From Aquabacterium soli (GTDB lineage Bacteria; Pseudomonadota; Gammaproteobacteria; Burkholderiales; Burkholderiaceae_C): a stretch of 64,000 bases of DNA. The stretch covers positions 30,219 through 94,218 of the forward strand of contig NZ_RSED01000016.1 in the NCBI RefSeq assembly GCF_003933735.1. Direction: 5' to 3'. Made by a program: the position numbers and the translations under genes. Within the stretch, counting starts at the first letter, position 1, and every line of letters begins with the position of its first letter. The notes beneath the pieces are model-generated. The model ran no database searches. It was not told the DNA's origin and saw nothing but the letters and a program-made list of their open reading frames with translations. Shown here piece by piece: positions 35,586 through 44,163 of the stretch.

Positions 35586-37124
35586 TCAGAAGCGCCAGGC
35601 GTAAGCGAACGATGTCGACACGACACTGGGTGCCTTGCCATCGATGCGACGGCCATCGATGGCCGTGTACGCCAGCAGCGCCGCGCCGCTGGCATTGATC
35701 GAGACGCTCGGGTCGGACACCATCAGCTTGTTGGCCACCCGTTTCCAGTCGGACCAGCCGGTGGTGAAGTCGAAGCGGCTGAGCACGATGGATGCGTTGA
35801 TCGACGAACCGGTCAGGTCATTGAGCACTAGCGCGGCAACGGCTTGTCCGCTGCGATTCATGCTGACCACGATGCGCCCGTCATTGGGGATCGTGCCCAG
35901 CGAAGCCAGGTTGGGGATCAGCGTCTGCGGGGTGGACCAGGCTTGGCCCGCCAGTGCCTGGGCCCACATCAGCCGGTAGGTGTTGCCGGTCTGAACGCCG
36001 TATTGGGTGCCCGTGGCCTCCTTCCAGACAGCCAGGGTGTTGCCGGCCTGGTCCATCGCCAGGGTGGGAGGCACCGGGAGCCACGAACCGAAGGCATTGG
36101 CACGTTGCGTGTCTGCCCGTATCGACGACGGATCGCTCACGGCGAGCAATTGCAGGTTGTGCGTATCGCAGCTGCTGGTGCTGGTTTCCCGACTGAGAAC
36201 GGCCACCACGCTGCGCTCGGAGGAGGCCGTCGCGGCCGTGATCGATGGCGCGGAATACCAGGATGGGTAGGAGCACAGCCCGGCATAGGTCGCGATGGGC
36301 AGAGGCCCCAGGGGGCCCAGTTGGACCGATGCCCGCTGAAACACCAGCTCCACAGCCCCGGGGGTGGAGGACGAGTCTTCCAGCATGTACCGGTAGCCAT
36401 TGCCATCGGGCCTGAAGGCGAAAGCCGTGCGGTTTGCCTCGGTGGTGGCAGTCAATGCGGTGCTCGGGTTGCCGCCGGTGTCGATCTCCAAGACAGAGGC
36501 AGGCCCTCCCGAGGCGGCCACCTTGGTGATGAGCCGGCCATCGGACAGCAACTGCAGATCCCAGTCGATCGGGTGTCCTGTCGTGCTGTACTGGGTGCCG
36601 CCGCTCAGGTCAAGGATGGTGGTGCTCCAGCCTGCGCCCGCCGTGTATCGGATGGCTCTGCGGCCGTAACTGAGGGTGGTGTTGTTGCCTGCATCCACCC
36701 AGCCCAGGACCGCGTCCCCATTGGCATTCATGCGCAAGGCCATGCCGTACAGGGAGATGTTGCTGGCCTGGGGCAGGGACTGGGTCGTACTCCACGCGCC
36801 TGTGGAAGAGGACTCGGCCCATGCCGCCTGGCTCGTGGTGAAGGAGCCAGTATCGACACGCCAGGCCACCAACGCACGGCCGGCGTCGTCCAGGGCACTG
36901 GTCACGCCGTTGTAGATGCCCCCGCCAGCGCTTCCTGAGGATTGGGTGACACGGCCAAGCTTGACGGTGCCGGGGACCTCGCCGTAATCGCCAAGGCCAT
37001 CCGCGGCATTTTTTGGATCGGCGCGGTCATCCTTGCCGGATCCGCCGCCGCCGCCACAAGCGCTCAGCGTCGCCAACATGCAGGCCATGACAGCCGGGCG
37101 TCCCCATTTCTTGATCAACTTCAC
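35586..37124 (-). CDS. Lipoprotein of unknown function, first gene of a two-gene operon
   Basis: A 512-residue protein starting at GTG 37124, chosen because GGGAGA lies six bases upstream and a lipoprotein signal follows (VMACMLATLSACGGGGG). The frame is open upstream to 37196 but without such support. The mature part has repeated strands with Trp and Gly turns (ALVAWRVDTGSFTTSQAAWA, AVLGWVDAGNNTTLSYGRRA, TLAVWKEATGTQYG), consistent with a beta propeller of ~7 repeats. Cys residues beyond the lipobox are few (AGLCSYPSWY, SSCDTHNL). No family recognised. It shares the lipobox-plus-glycine pattern and orientation with the following lipoprotein. Confidence 0.8.
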   Translation of the reverse strand: MKLIKKWGRPAVMACMLATLSACGGGGGSGKDDRADPKNAADGLGDYGEVPGTVKLGRVTQSSGSAGGGIYNGVTSALDDAGRALVAWRVDTGSFTTSQAAWAESSSTGAWSTTQSLPQASNISLYGMALRMNANGDAVLGWVDAGNNTTLSYGRRAIRYTAGAGWSTTILDLSGGTQYSTTGHPIDWDLQLLSDGRLITKVAASGGPASVLEIDTGGNPSTALTATTEANRTAFAFRPDGNGYRYMLEDSSSTPGAVELVFQRASVQLGPLGPLPIATYAGLCSYPSWYSAPSITAATASSERSVVAVLSRETSTSSCDTHNLQLLAVSDPSSIRADTQRANAFGSWLPVPPTLAMDQAGNTLAVWKEATGTQYGVQTGNTYRLMWAQALAGQAWSTPQTLIPNLASLGTIPNDGRIVVSMNRSGQAVAALVLNDLTGSSINASIVLSRFDFTTGWSDWKRVANKLMVSDPSVSINASGAALLAYTAIDGRRIDGKAPSVVSTSFAYAWRF

Positions 37125-37244
37125 GTCATCTCCCTTGACTGCTCTCGTGACAGCTGGAGCAGTTTTGTGAGCAGCATTGTAAAGATGGGTGAACACGTGT
37201 GCTTCCCCCCCGCCTCGGGGGATCGGGGAAGGTCCGAACGCGGT

Positions 37245-38024
37245 TCAGCGCTGTGCCCAGACCAATCCCGTCCGGGCTGTGAAAGAGCCGTCTGCTTCTA
37301 TGTGCAATGCCTGGCTTACCTCCTGTGGCGCCCCCTGCTGCAAGGCCCTGATGGCCTCGATCTGCAAGGCGGGTGTGCGCATGCGCGCCACCCAGGAGGC
37401 GAACTCCAGCCGCAAGGGCCATTGCTCATGCGCCTGCACATCGAAACCCGCATCTCCCAGCAAGGCCCGCCACTGCGATGCCGACCGGTTGCGCACATGC
37501 GATCGATCGCGCAACAACTCCATCGCCTGCAGGTGCGTGTCCACCAAGGCATCCTCGTGGCCCAGGATGTCGATCACCGTTAACCAGCCTCCCGGCTTGA
37601 TCACGCGGTGCATCTCGCGCAATGAAGCTTCCAGCGCGGTCCAGTGGTGCGCGCTGTAACGCGTCACCACCGCACAGAAGTGCGCGTCATCGAAAGGCAG
37701 GGCATCGGCCTGCGCCCGCACGGTGTCGATGTTGTGCAGCCCCCGCGCCCGGGCCGCGTGCTGCACGGTGGCCAGCATGCCGGGCGACGGGTCTGCTGCG
37801 GTGACCTGCTTCACATGCGGCGCCAAGGCAAAGGCCAGATGGCCTGCACCGCAGCCGATGTCCAGCACCCGGGCGGAGGCGGCCGGCAGGTGCTCAGCCA
37901 CCAACCGTTGCGCATGGGCCAGATCCGGGCCCTGTGCGTGGACGGCGCTGCCAAGGTAGGCCTGCGCCTGCGGATCGAACTGCTGCTGGATGGTCTGCTG
38001 GTGGGGAAGGGCTGCGTCGTTCAA
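37245..38024 (-). CDS. Class I SAM-dependent methyltransferase (UbiE/COQ5-like)
   Basis: A ~259-residue methyltransferase. Motif I VLDIGCGAGHLAFALAP binds S-adenosylmethionine; VTAADPSPGML is the acidic end of strand 2; ALPFDDAHFCAVVTRYSAHH and VIKPGGWLTVID follow. The substrate is not predictable. The TTG at 38024 is preferred because GGAG lies six bases upstream and the product then begins NDAALPHQQTIQQQFDPQAQ, the usual family N-terminus; a GTG at 38063 gives a 13-residue longer product and is possible. An XRE regulator gene is divergent. Confidence 0.88.
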   Translation of the reverse strand: MNDAALPHQQTIQQQFDPQAQAYLGSAVHAQGPDLAHAQRLVAEHLPAASARVLDIGCGAGHLAFALAPHVKQVTAADPSPGMLATVQHAARARGLHNIDTVRAQADALPFDDAHFCAVVTRYSAHHWTALEASLREMHRVIKPGGWLTVIDILGHEDALVDTHLQAMELLRDRSHVRNRSASQWRALLGDAGFDVQAHEQWPLRLEFASWVARMRTPALQIEAIRALQQGAPQEVSQALHIEADGSFTARTGLVWAQR

Positions 38025-38150
38025 GAGGAGCTCCGTGATCGGCTTGGTGTGGAGAAACCTCACGATAGGGTGACATCAATCCTGGTACAAGTTGGCTGCT
38101 TATCCTATTATGTGAAGCACCTTCTTCCGTCAGCCGCCAGGCCCGTGTCC

Positions 38151-39005
38151 ATGCCCACCGCCCGCCCTTCGTCCGCCCCGGCACCTGTGGCGCCGTCCCC
38201 CGAGGGGCACGGCCACAACGCCCTGGGCGAGTTCCTGCGCGCCTGCCGTGATCGCCTGCATCCGCGTGACGTGGGCCTGCCGCCAGGCGCGCGCCGCCGC
38301 GCACCCGGCCTGCGCCGCGAAGAGGTGGCCGTGCTGTGCGGCATCAGTCCCACCTGGTACACCTGGATCGAGCAGGGGCGCACGCGTGCCGTGTCGGCCG
38401 ATACCCTGGGCGCACTGGCCCGCGGCCTGCGCCTGTCGGCGGCCGAGCGCGCCTACCTGTTCGAGCTGGCGGCCCGCGCGCAGCCCGCGTCGGCCCCCGC
38501 CACCGATGACGAACACCTGCCGTCGCTGAACGCGCTGGTGGAGGCGGTGCGCACGCCGGCCTATGTGCTCGACCGCCACTGGGACGCTGTGGCCTGGAAC
38601 CGCCCGGCTGCGCAGCTGTTCGAGGATTGGTTGGGGGGTGGCGCGCGCCGCACGGCGCAGGAGCCGGCCCGGCGCAACCTGCTGCGATATGTGTTCCTCG
38701 ATGCCGGGGCGCCCGCCCTGATCGGTGACTGGGATGAGCGCGCGCGCCGCCTGGTGGCCGAGTACCGCGCCGACACGGCCTCCTGGCGAGACGACCCGGT
38801 GGGCCAGGCCCTGGTCGAAGAGCTGCAATGGGCCAGCCCGGCCTTCAAGGCTGCCTGGCGTTCGCAGGCCGTGCTCTCACGCGAAGGGGGCCTGCGCGGC
38901 TTCGAGCACCCCCGCCTGGGCCACCGCGAATACGAGCAGTTCACCCTGCGCGTGGCCCAGCACCCGGCGCTCAAGCTGATCGTGCTCACACCCCGGACGG
39001 GCTGA
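38151..39005 (+). CDS. XRE-family regulator with MmyB-like ligand-binding domain
   Basis: A 284-residue regulator. The N-terminal HTH reads LGEFLRACRDRLHPRDVGLP, RRREEVAVLCGIS-type helix and LCGISPTWYTWIEQGR. The C-terminal MmyB-like PAS-type domain has TPAYVLDRHWDAVAWNRPAA, LLRYVFLDAGAP, DWDERARRLVAEYRADTA and FEHPRLGHREYEQFTLRVA. Such proteins often regulate neighbouring oxidoreductase or transferase genes in response to an unknown ligand. Start at ATG 38151 (a GTG lies two codons upstream). It is divergent from the methyltransferase gene; 126 bp separate the two chosen starts. Confidence 0.9.
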   Translation: MPTARPSSAPAPVAPSPEGHGHNALGEFLRACRDRLHPRDVGLPPGARRRAPGLRREEVAVLCGISPTWYTWIEQGRTRAVSADTLGALARGLRLSAAERAYLFELAARAQPASAPATDDEHLPSLNALVEAVRTPAYVLDRHWDAVAWNRPAAQLFEDWLGGGARRTAQEPARRNLLRYVFLDAGAPALIGDWDERARRLVAEYRADTASWRDDPVGQALVEELQWASPAFKAAWRSQAVLSREGGLRGFEHPRLGHREYEQFTLRVAQHPALKLIVLTPRTG

Positions 39006-39048
39006 CGCACCGGCTTGCTACAGTGGGGCATCAAACCCAAGGAGCACC

Positions 39049-40575
39049 ATGACGGACACCACCGACCGCAAGGCCGTGAGCCTTCCCCCGGGCGACAGCC
39101 CGTGGATGCGGGTGTGGCAGCAGGAAGCGGCCGCCCAGGCCGTTTCGGCCCTGCCGGTAGGCCACATGGCCCGCACCGAGCGCCCGGCGCGTGAAGCGCT
39201 GCGGCCCGGCGTGCTGGGGCCCTGGTGGGCGGCGGGCGCGCGCGCGGCCACCTTCCGGCCGGTGCAGGGACTGCAAGCGCTGCAGGCCACGCCCGCCGTG
39301 GTCGCCTGGCTGGTGCTGATCAACCTGCTGATGCAGGTGATGTGGCAGCGCCTGGCGCTGTCGGGCCCGGCAGATTTCCATTGGCAGGGCCTGCTGCAGG
39401 GCGGGCTGGATCTGGCGCTCATCGCCTGGGTGTGCGCCTGGGTGCGGCCACCCGCCCTGGGCATGGCGCGCCTGCTGTGCCTGGTGCTGGGTGTGGAGTT
39501 CGTGGTCAGCCAGGCCAGTGGCCTGCTGTGGGTGTTGGCGGGCTGGGCCCAGGCGGCGGGCCAACTGCGCCAACTGGGCGTGTGGGTGATCTGGCTGCTG
39601 TGGCTGGGCCCGATGGTGTGGTGGATGGCGGCCATGGCGACCGCCCTGTGGCGTCAGGGTGACCGCCATGTGCGCCCGTGGTTGTTCGCCGTGGCCCTGC
39701 TGGCCGGCCTGATGGCGCTGCATTGGCTGATGCCCTCGCAGCAGATCTGGACGCCAGGCCAGGCCGGCGGGCAGGGCGAGGGCGAAGACGAGCCCGTGCG
39801 CCTGGTGCTGACCGAGCCCGTGCTGCGCGCCCAGGCCACGCTGCCCGAGCAGCAACTGGCCGCGCTCAAGCCCCAGCGCCCCGGCGTGGTCGATCTGTAC
39901 GTGCTCACCTTTGCGCCCTATGGTGATGAAGAGGTCTTCCGCCGCGAAAGCGCCATGGTGGCCGACGTGATGGCCCAGCGCTTCGATGCGCAGGGCCGCA
40001 CGCTGCAGCTGGTCAACAACCCCCGCACGGCCGAGCAACTGCCCTGGGCCACCACCGACAACCTGCGCCGTGCGCTCAAGCGCATCGGCCAGTTGATGGA
40101 CCCGCGCGAAGACGTGCTCTTCATCCACCTGACCTCGCATGGCGCGCGCAATGGCGTCCTGGCGACAGCGCTGTGGCCGGTGCGCCCAGATGCCGTCACG
40201 CCCGCGCTGCTCAAGGCTGCGCTGGATGACGCCGGCATCCGCCACCGCGTGGTGTCGATCTCGGCCTGCTATTCGGGCAGCTGGATCGCGCCTCTGGCGG
40301 ACGAGGACTCGCTGCTGATGACGGCGGCCGATGCCGAACACACCTCCTACGGTTGTGGCCGCTACTCGCCGCTCACCTTCTTCGGCAGGGCCATGTACGA
40401 CGAGCTGCTGCGCACGCAGACCCGCTCGTTCACCGAGGCGCACGCCAAGGCGCGCGGACTGATCCTGCAGCGTGAAGAAGAAGCGGGCAAGGACGATGGC
40501 TACTCGAACCCGCAGATCCGGGTGGGTGCGCGCATCGGCCCGGTGCTCGATGCCCTGCAGCGCCGTCTCGAGTAG
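39049..40575 (+). CDS. Membrane-associated C13 family peptidase
   Basis: A 508-residue protein. Residues ~80-230 contain about four hydrophobic helices (VVAWLVLINLLMQVMW, LLQGGLDLALIAWVCAWV, LGVWVIWLLWLGPMVWWMAA, WLFAVALLAGLMALHWLM), so the N-terminal half is in the inner membrane. Residues ~280-508 match the legumain-like C13 fold: VDLYVLTFAPYGDEEVFRRE, LFIHLTSHGARNG with His364 and VVSISACYSGSW with Cys407 as the catalytic dyad. The C-terminal domain probably faces the periplasm. C13-fold bacterial proteins are little studied; substrate unknown. It ends four bases before the convergent MAPEG gene. Confidence 0.86.
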   Translation: MTDTTDRKAVSLPPGDSPWMRVWQQEAAAQAVSALPVGHMARTERPAREALRPGVLGPWWAAGARAATFRPVQGLQALQATPAVVAWLVLINLLMQVMWQRLALSGPADFHWQGLLQGGLDLALIAWVCAWVRPPALGMARLLCLVLGVEFVVSQASGLLWVLAGWAQAAGQLRQLGVWVIWLLWLGPMVWWMAAMATALWRQGDRHVRPWLFAVALLAGLMALHWLMPSQQIWTPGQAGGQGEGEDEPVRLVLTEPVLRAQATLPEQQLAALKPQRPGVVDLYVLTFAPYGDEEVFRRESAMVADVMAQRFDAQGRTLQLVNNPRTAEQLPWATTDNLRRALKRIGQLMDPREDVLFIHLTSHGARNGVLATALWPVRPDAVTPALLKAALDDAGIRHRVVSISACYSGSWIAPLADEDSLLMTAADAEHTSYGCGRYSPLTFFGRAMYDELLRTQTRSFTEAHAKARGLILQREEEAGKDDGYSNPQIRVGARIGPVLDALQRRLE

Positions 40576-40579
40576 CTGC

Positions 40580-40999
40580 TCACCCGCGCCACAAGGGGGC
40601 GAGCAGCAGCACCCACATCACCGCCACCACCACATTGCTCACGGCGAACACCGTCAGGCGCAGCGGCACCTTGTTGAAGCCCAGGTAGATCAGCGAGTGC
40701 AGCACGCGCAGGGCCACATACGCCCAGGCCAAGGCGATCTGCGTGGGGGTGACGTGCTGCAGGATCACCGCCACCAGGCAGGCCACGTAGAACAGCACCG
40801 GTACCTCCAGCAGGTTCATGAACACGCGGTTGGGCACGCGCGTGTGCACCGGCACCCGCGCGGATTCGCCATGCTTGAAGTCGTCGAAATCGACCTCGCC
40901 CCGGGCGCCCGCCTTGAAGCGCGCAATGGGCACCAGCAACAGCACCGACAGGGTCCACAAGGCCAGCACGGCCATGGGTTGCAGCAGGGCAGGGGTCAT
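40580..40999 (-). CDS. MAPEG family membrane protein
   Basis: A 139-residue protein with four predicted membrane helices (LQPMAVLALWTLSVLLLVPI, LLEVPVLFYVACLVAVIL, ALAWAYVALRVLHSLIYLGF, LRLTVFAVSNVVVAVMWVLL). The conserved MAPEG patterns PNRVFMNLLEVPVLFY and AYVALRVLHSLIY are present. Eukaryotic relatives conjugate glutathione or convert eicosanoids; bacterial members have no fixed role. ATG at 40999 with GGAG upstream. It follows the MTA/SAH nucleosidase gene by 31 bases on the same strand, so the two are probably co-transcribed. Confidence 0.9.
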   Translation of the reverse strand: MTPALLQPMAVLALWTLSVLLLVPIARFKAGARGEVDFDDFKHGESARVPVHTRVPNRVFMNLLEVPVLFYVACLVAVILQHVTPTQIALAWAYVALRVLHSLIYLGFNKVPLRLTVFAVSNVVVAVMWVLLLAPLWRG

Positions 41000-41030
41000 G
41001 GGGGTCTCCGGTGAGTGATGCTTGGTGTGG

Positions 41031-41765
41031 TCAACGCAGCTGGTCGAGGGTGCCTTGCACGATGTCCAGCGCCACGTGGCGGGCCACCTCGTCGATGAAG
41101 CGGCCGAAGTCCACATGCGCCGTGTCGTCGGCGCGGTCGGAGATGGTGCGCACCACCGCGAAGGGCACGCCGAAATCGTGGCACACCTGGGCCAGCGCGG
41201 CGCCTTCCATCTCCACGGCCAGTGCATCGGGCAGGGCCTGGCGCAAGGCGGTGCTTTCGCTGGCGCTGGACACGAAACGGTCGCCGCTGACGATCAGCCC
41301 CTGGTGCACACGCGGTGTGCACAAGCCGGCCAGTGCCGGGCCGCGCGTGGCCAGCGCCTGCGTGGCGGCCTGCGCCACGGCCTGACTCAACGCGGCATCG
41401 GTTGCCAGGCGCGACACGCCGCGCCCGGGGATCTCGAAGCGCGGGAACAGCGGCGAGGCATCCAGATCGTGCTGCAGCAGCTCGGTGGCCACGACCACAT
41501 CACCCACCTGCACGCCATCGCCCAGTCCGCCGGCCACCCCTGTGAACAGCACGGCATCGATCTCGAAGGTGCTCAGCAGCGTGGCCGTGGTGGTGGCCGC
41601 GGCCACCTTGCCGATGCCGGACAGCACGGCCACCACCTCGTGGCCCTGCCAGTGGCCGCACCAGAGGGTGCGCCCGCCGTGTTGCCGCGGGGCCTCGTCG
41701 GGGATGGCGTCGAGCACGGTTTGCAGTTCTTCGGGCATGGCGGCCACGATGGCCAGGCGGCTCAT
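41031..41765 (-). CDS. mtnN: 5'-methylthioadenosine/S-adenosylhomocysteine nucleosidase
   Basis: A 244-residue nucleosidase of the PNP/UDP superfamily. Family motifs: LAIVAAMPEELQTVLDAI, VLSGIGKVAAATTTATLLS, AVLFTGVAGGLGDGVQVGD, LIVSGDRFV, and the substrate-binding DALAVEMEGAALAQVC. The catalytic Asp is in RTISDRADD. It cleaves MTA and SAH to adenine and the thioribose or ribosyl-homocysteine, recycling by-products of methylation and polyamine synthesis. Start at 41765 is chosen for AAAGGA seven bases upstream; the frame stays open to 41858 but those codons lie in the divergent promoter region. Followed by a MAPEG gene. Confidence 0.92.
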   Translation of the reverse strand: MSRLAIVAAMPEELQTVLDAIPDEAPRQHGGRTLWCGHWQGHEVVAVLSGIGKVAAATTTATLLSTFEIDAVLFTGVAGGLGDGVQVGDVVVATELLQHDLDASPLFPRFEIPGRGVSRLATDAALSQAVAQAATQALATRGPALAGLCTPRVHQGLIVSGDRFVSSASESTALRQALPDALAVEMEGAALAQVCHDFGVPFAVVRTISDRADDTAHVDFGRFIDEVARHVALDIVQGTLDQLR

Positions 41766-41860
41766 GGGAGATCCTTTCAGGGGGGCGGCAGGCAGTGTGA
41801 CAATGAATCCGGCGCCATCATGCCTCCACATCATCAAGCCCAAACACAGGATTGCCACCC

Positions 41861-42538
41861 ATGTACACGCTCTACATCGCCAACAAGAACTACTCGTCGT
41901 GGTCGCTGCGCCCCTGGGCGCTGCTGACCGAGTTGGGCATCGCCTTCAAGGAGCAGCTGGTGCCTTTCGGTGCAGGCTCCAACTGGGACGAGTTCCGGCA
42001 GTTCTCACCCAACGGCAAGGTGCCCTGCCTGGTGGACGATGGCCTGACGGTGTGGGAATCGCTGTCCATCACCGAGTTCCTGGCCGAGCGCCATCCCGGC
42101 GTGTGGCCCGAGCAATCGGCCGCGCGCGCATGGGCACGCTCTGCCGCTGCCGAGATGCACGCGGGCTTCACCACGCTGCGCACGCAGTGCCCGATGAGCT
42201 GCGGCATCCGCGTGCGCCTGCATGAAGTCGGCCCGGCCCTCAAGGCAGACCTGGCGCGTGTGGACGAACTCTGGCGCGATGGCCTGGACAAGTTCGGTGG
42301 CCCCTTCCTGGCCGGTGACAGGTTCACCGCGGTCGATGCCTTCTTCGCGCCGGTGGCGTTTCGCGTGCAGACCTATGGCCTGCCGCTGAGCGAGGCATCG
42401 CAGGCCTACGCGCAGCACCTGCTGCAGACCCGCGCACTGCGGGCCTGGCAGCAGCAGGCGCTGGCCGAGCCCTGGCGTGAGCCGGGCCACGAGGCCGCCT
42501 GCCTGGCCTACGGCACGCTGGTGGCTGATCTGCGCTGA
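41861..42538 (+). CDS. Glutathione S-transferase family protein
   Basis: A 225-residue GST. The thioredoxin-like N-terminus has [20 protein letters not shown] (with the catalytic-type Ser), [19 protein letters not shown] and [13 protein letters not shown]. The helical C-terminus includes CPMSCGIRV and [20 protein letters not shown] (N-capping-type motif). This pattern matches small bacterial GSTs related to YfcF. Substrate unknown; detoxification is the usual role. Start ATG 41861 is used since CAGG precedes it; the frame extends nine bases upstream. Divergent from mtnN. Confidence 0.9.
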   Translation: MYTLYIANKNYSSWSLRPWALLTELGIAFKEQLVPFGAGSNWDEFRQFSPNGKVPCLVDDGLTVWESLSITEFLAERHPGVWPEQSAARAWARSAAAEMHAGFTTLRTQCPMSCGIRVRLHEVGPALKADLARVDELWRDGLDKFGGPFLAGDRFTAVDAFFAPVAFRVQTYGLPLSEASQAYAQHLLQTRALRAWQQQALAEPWREPGHEAACLAYGTLVADLR

Positions 42539-42606
42539 GCCCCGGCGCCCCTTGGTGGTGCGCGGCTTTTCGGATCGTGGCCTGCCGTGCAGACCCGGTT
42601 AAGGTG

Positions 42607-42620
42607 TGTGGAAGTCCACA
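42607..42620. promoter_or_regulatory. Palindrome upstream of dctA
   Basis: Perfect dyad TGTGGA-AG-TCCACA located 53 bp before the dctA start and 69 bp after the GST stop. The arms resemble CRP half-sites but the spacing (N2) does not fit CRP. Could be an operator for an unlinked regulator of dicarboxylate uptake. Confidence 0.35.
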
Positions 42621-42672
42621 ATCCCGCGCCAGGGCGGTTTTCGGCATCCTTGCGACCGTTGCGAGGCATGCC

Positions 42673-44067
42673 ATGACCACCCAGACCCTACCCACTGTGA
42701 ACCAACCCAAGAGCGCCTGGTACAAGTCCTTGTACGTGCAGGTGCTCACCGCCATCGCCATCGGCGTGCTGCTAGGCCATTTCGCGCCGGCCACGGGCGA
42801 GGCCATGAAACCCCTGGGTGACGGCTTCATCCGCCTGATCAAGATGATCATCGCCCCGATCATCTTCTGCACCGTCGTGGTCGGCATCGCCGGCATGGAC
42901 GACATGAAGAAGGTGGGCAAGACGGGTGGCCTGGCGCTGCTGTACTTCGAGATCGTCAGCACGCTGGCGCTGATCATCGGCCTGGTGGTCGTCAACGTGG
43001 TCAAGCCCGGTGAGGGCATGCACATCGATCCGCACTCGCTGGACACCAAGAGCATCGCCGCCTACGTGGGCCCGCACAAGATGGCGACCACGACCGAGTT
43101 CCTGATGAACATCATCCCCACCAGCGTGGTCGATGCGTTCGCCAAGGGCGACATCCTGCAGGTGCTGCTGTTCTCGATCCTGTTCGGCTTCGCGCTGCAG
43201 CGCTTCGGTGGCCGGCAGAGCGTGGTCTTCACCTTCATCGACAAGTTCTCGCACGTGCTGTTCGCCATCGTCGGCATCGTGATGAAGGTGGCGCCCATCG
43301 GTGCCTTCGGTGCCATGGCCTTCACCATCGGCAAGTACGGTGTCGATTCGCTGCAGCAGCTGGCGCAGCTGATGGCCACCTTCTACCTGACCTGCCTGAT
43401 CTTCGTGCTGGGCGTGCTGGGCGTGATCGCACGTATCCATGGCTTCAGCGTGCTGCGCTTCATCCGCTTCATCAAGGATGAACTGCTGATCGTGCTGGGC
43501 ACCTCGTCGAGCGAAAGCGTGCTGCCCCGCATGATGGCCAAGCTGGAGCACGCCGGTGCGCACAAGTCGGTGGTGGGCCTGGTGATCCCCACGGGCTACT
43601 CGTTCAACCTCGATGGCACCTCGATCTACCTGACGATGGCCGCCGTGTTCATCGCCCAGGCCACGGACACGCCGATGACCCTGGTGCAGCAGATCACGCT
43701 GCTGGCCGTGCTGCTGCTGACCAGCAAGGGCGCCGCCGGTGTCACGGGCTCGGGCTTCATCGTGCTGGCGGCCACGCTGAGTGCGGTGGGCGGTGTGCCG
43801 GTGGCCGGCCTGGCGCTGATCCTCGGCATCGACCGCTTCATGAGCGAAGCCCGCGCGCTGACCAACCTGGTGGGCAATGGCGTGGCCACGGTGGTGGTGG
43901 CCAAGTGGTGCAAGCAGCTGGACACGGAGCGCCTGGACGCGGTGCTGGCCGGCAAGGTGCCAGCACCGGCGCAGATCGAGCCTTCGCCTGCCGATGCGAT
44001 CGAAGAGCTGTTGCCCGCGACGCCGGCGCATGTCGTCAGCAATGAGGGGGCGGCCCGCGCTGCTTGA
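42673..44067 (+). CDS. dctA: C4-dicarboxylate:cation symporter DctA
   Basis: A 464-residue transporter of the DAACS family. Visible motifs: [55 protein letters not shown] (re-entrant loop), [20 protein letters not shown] (NLDGT) and [20 protein letters not shown], then [20 protein letters not shown]. It imports succinate, fumarate, malate and related acids with protons or Na+ through the inner membrane. ATG 42673 gives [20 protein letters not shown], the usual DctA N-terminus; the frame is open upstream to 42577. Length agrees with the family (~430-460). No dctB/dctD two-component genes are adjacent. A terminator hairpin follows at 44127. Confidence 0.95.
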   Translation: MTTQTLPTVNQPKSAWYKSLYVQVLTAIAIGVLLGHFAPATGEAMKPLGDGFIRLIKMIIAPIIFCTVVVGIAGMDDMKKVGKTGGLALLYFEIVSTLALIIGLVVVNVVKPGEGMHIDPHSLDTKSIAAYVGPHKMATTTEFLMNIIPTSVVDAFAKGDILQVLLFSILFGFALQRFGGRQSVVFTFIDKFSHVLFAIVGIVMKVAPIGAFGAMAFTIGKYGVDSLQQLAQLMATFYLTCLIFVLGVLGVIARIHGFSVLRFIRFIKDELLIVLGTSSSESVLPRMMAKLEHAGAHKSVVGLVIPTGYSFNLDGTSIYLTMAAVFIAQATDTPMTLVQQITLLAVLLLTSKGAAGVTGSGFIVLAATLSAVGGVPVAGLALILGIDRFMSEARALTNLVGNGVATVVVAKWCKQLDTERLDAVLAGKVPAPAQIEPSPADAIEELLPATPAHVVSNEGAARAA

Positions 44068-44126
44068 GAGATGTGATGTGATCAACCTGCGGCGGTGAAG
44101 TACCGCACGCAGGGATGAAGAAGCGA

Positions 44127-44147
44127 AAGGGCGCCACAAGCGCCCTT
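44127..44147. terminator. Terminator hairpin after dctA
   Basis: Seven-bp stem AAGGGCG / CGCCCTT with a seven-base loop, then CTTGCTTTGTT. It lies 59 bases after the dctA stop and 16 before the 3' end of the convergent hydrolase gene, so it can end transcription of dctA and perhaps both. Confidence 0.65.
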
Positions 44148-44163
44148 CTTGCTTTGTTGGGAT

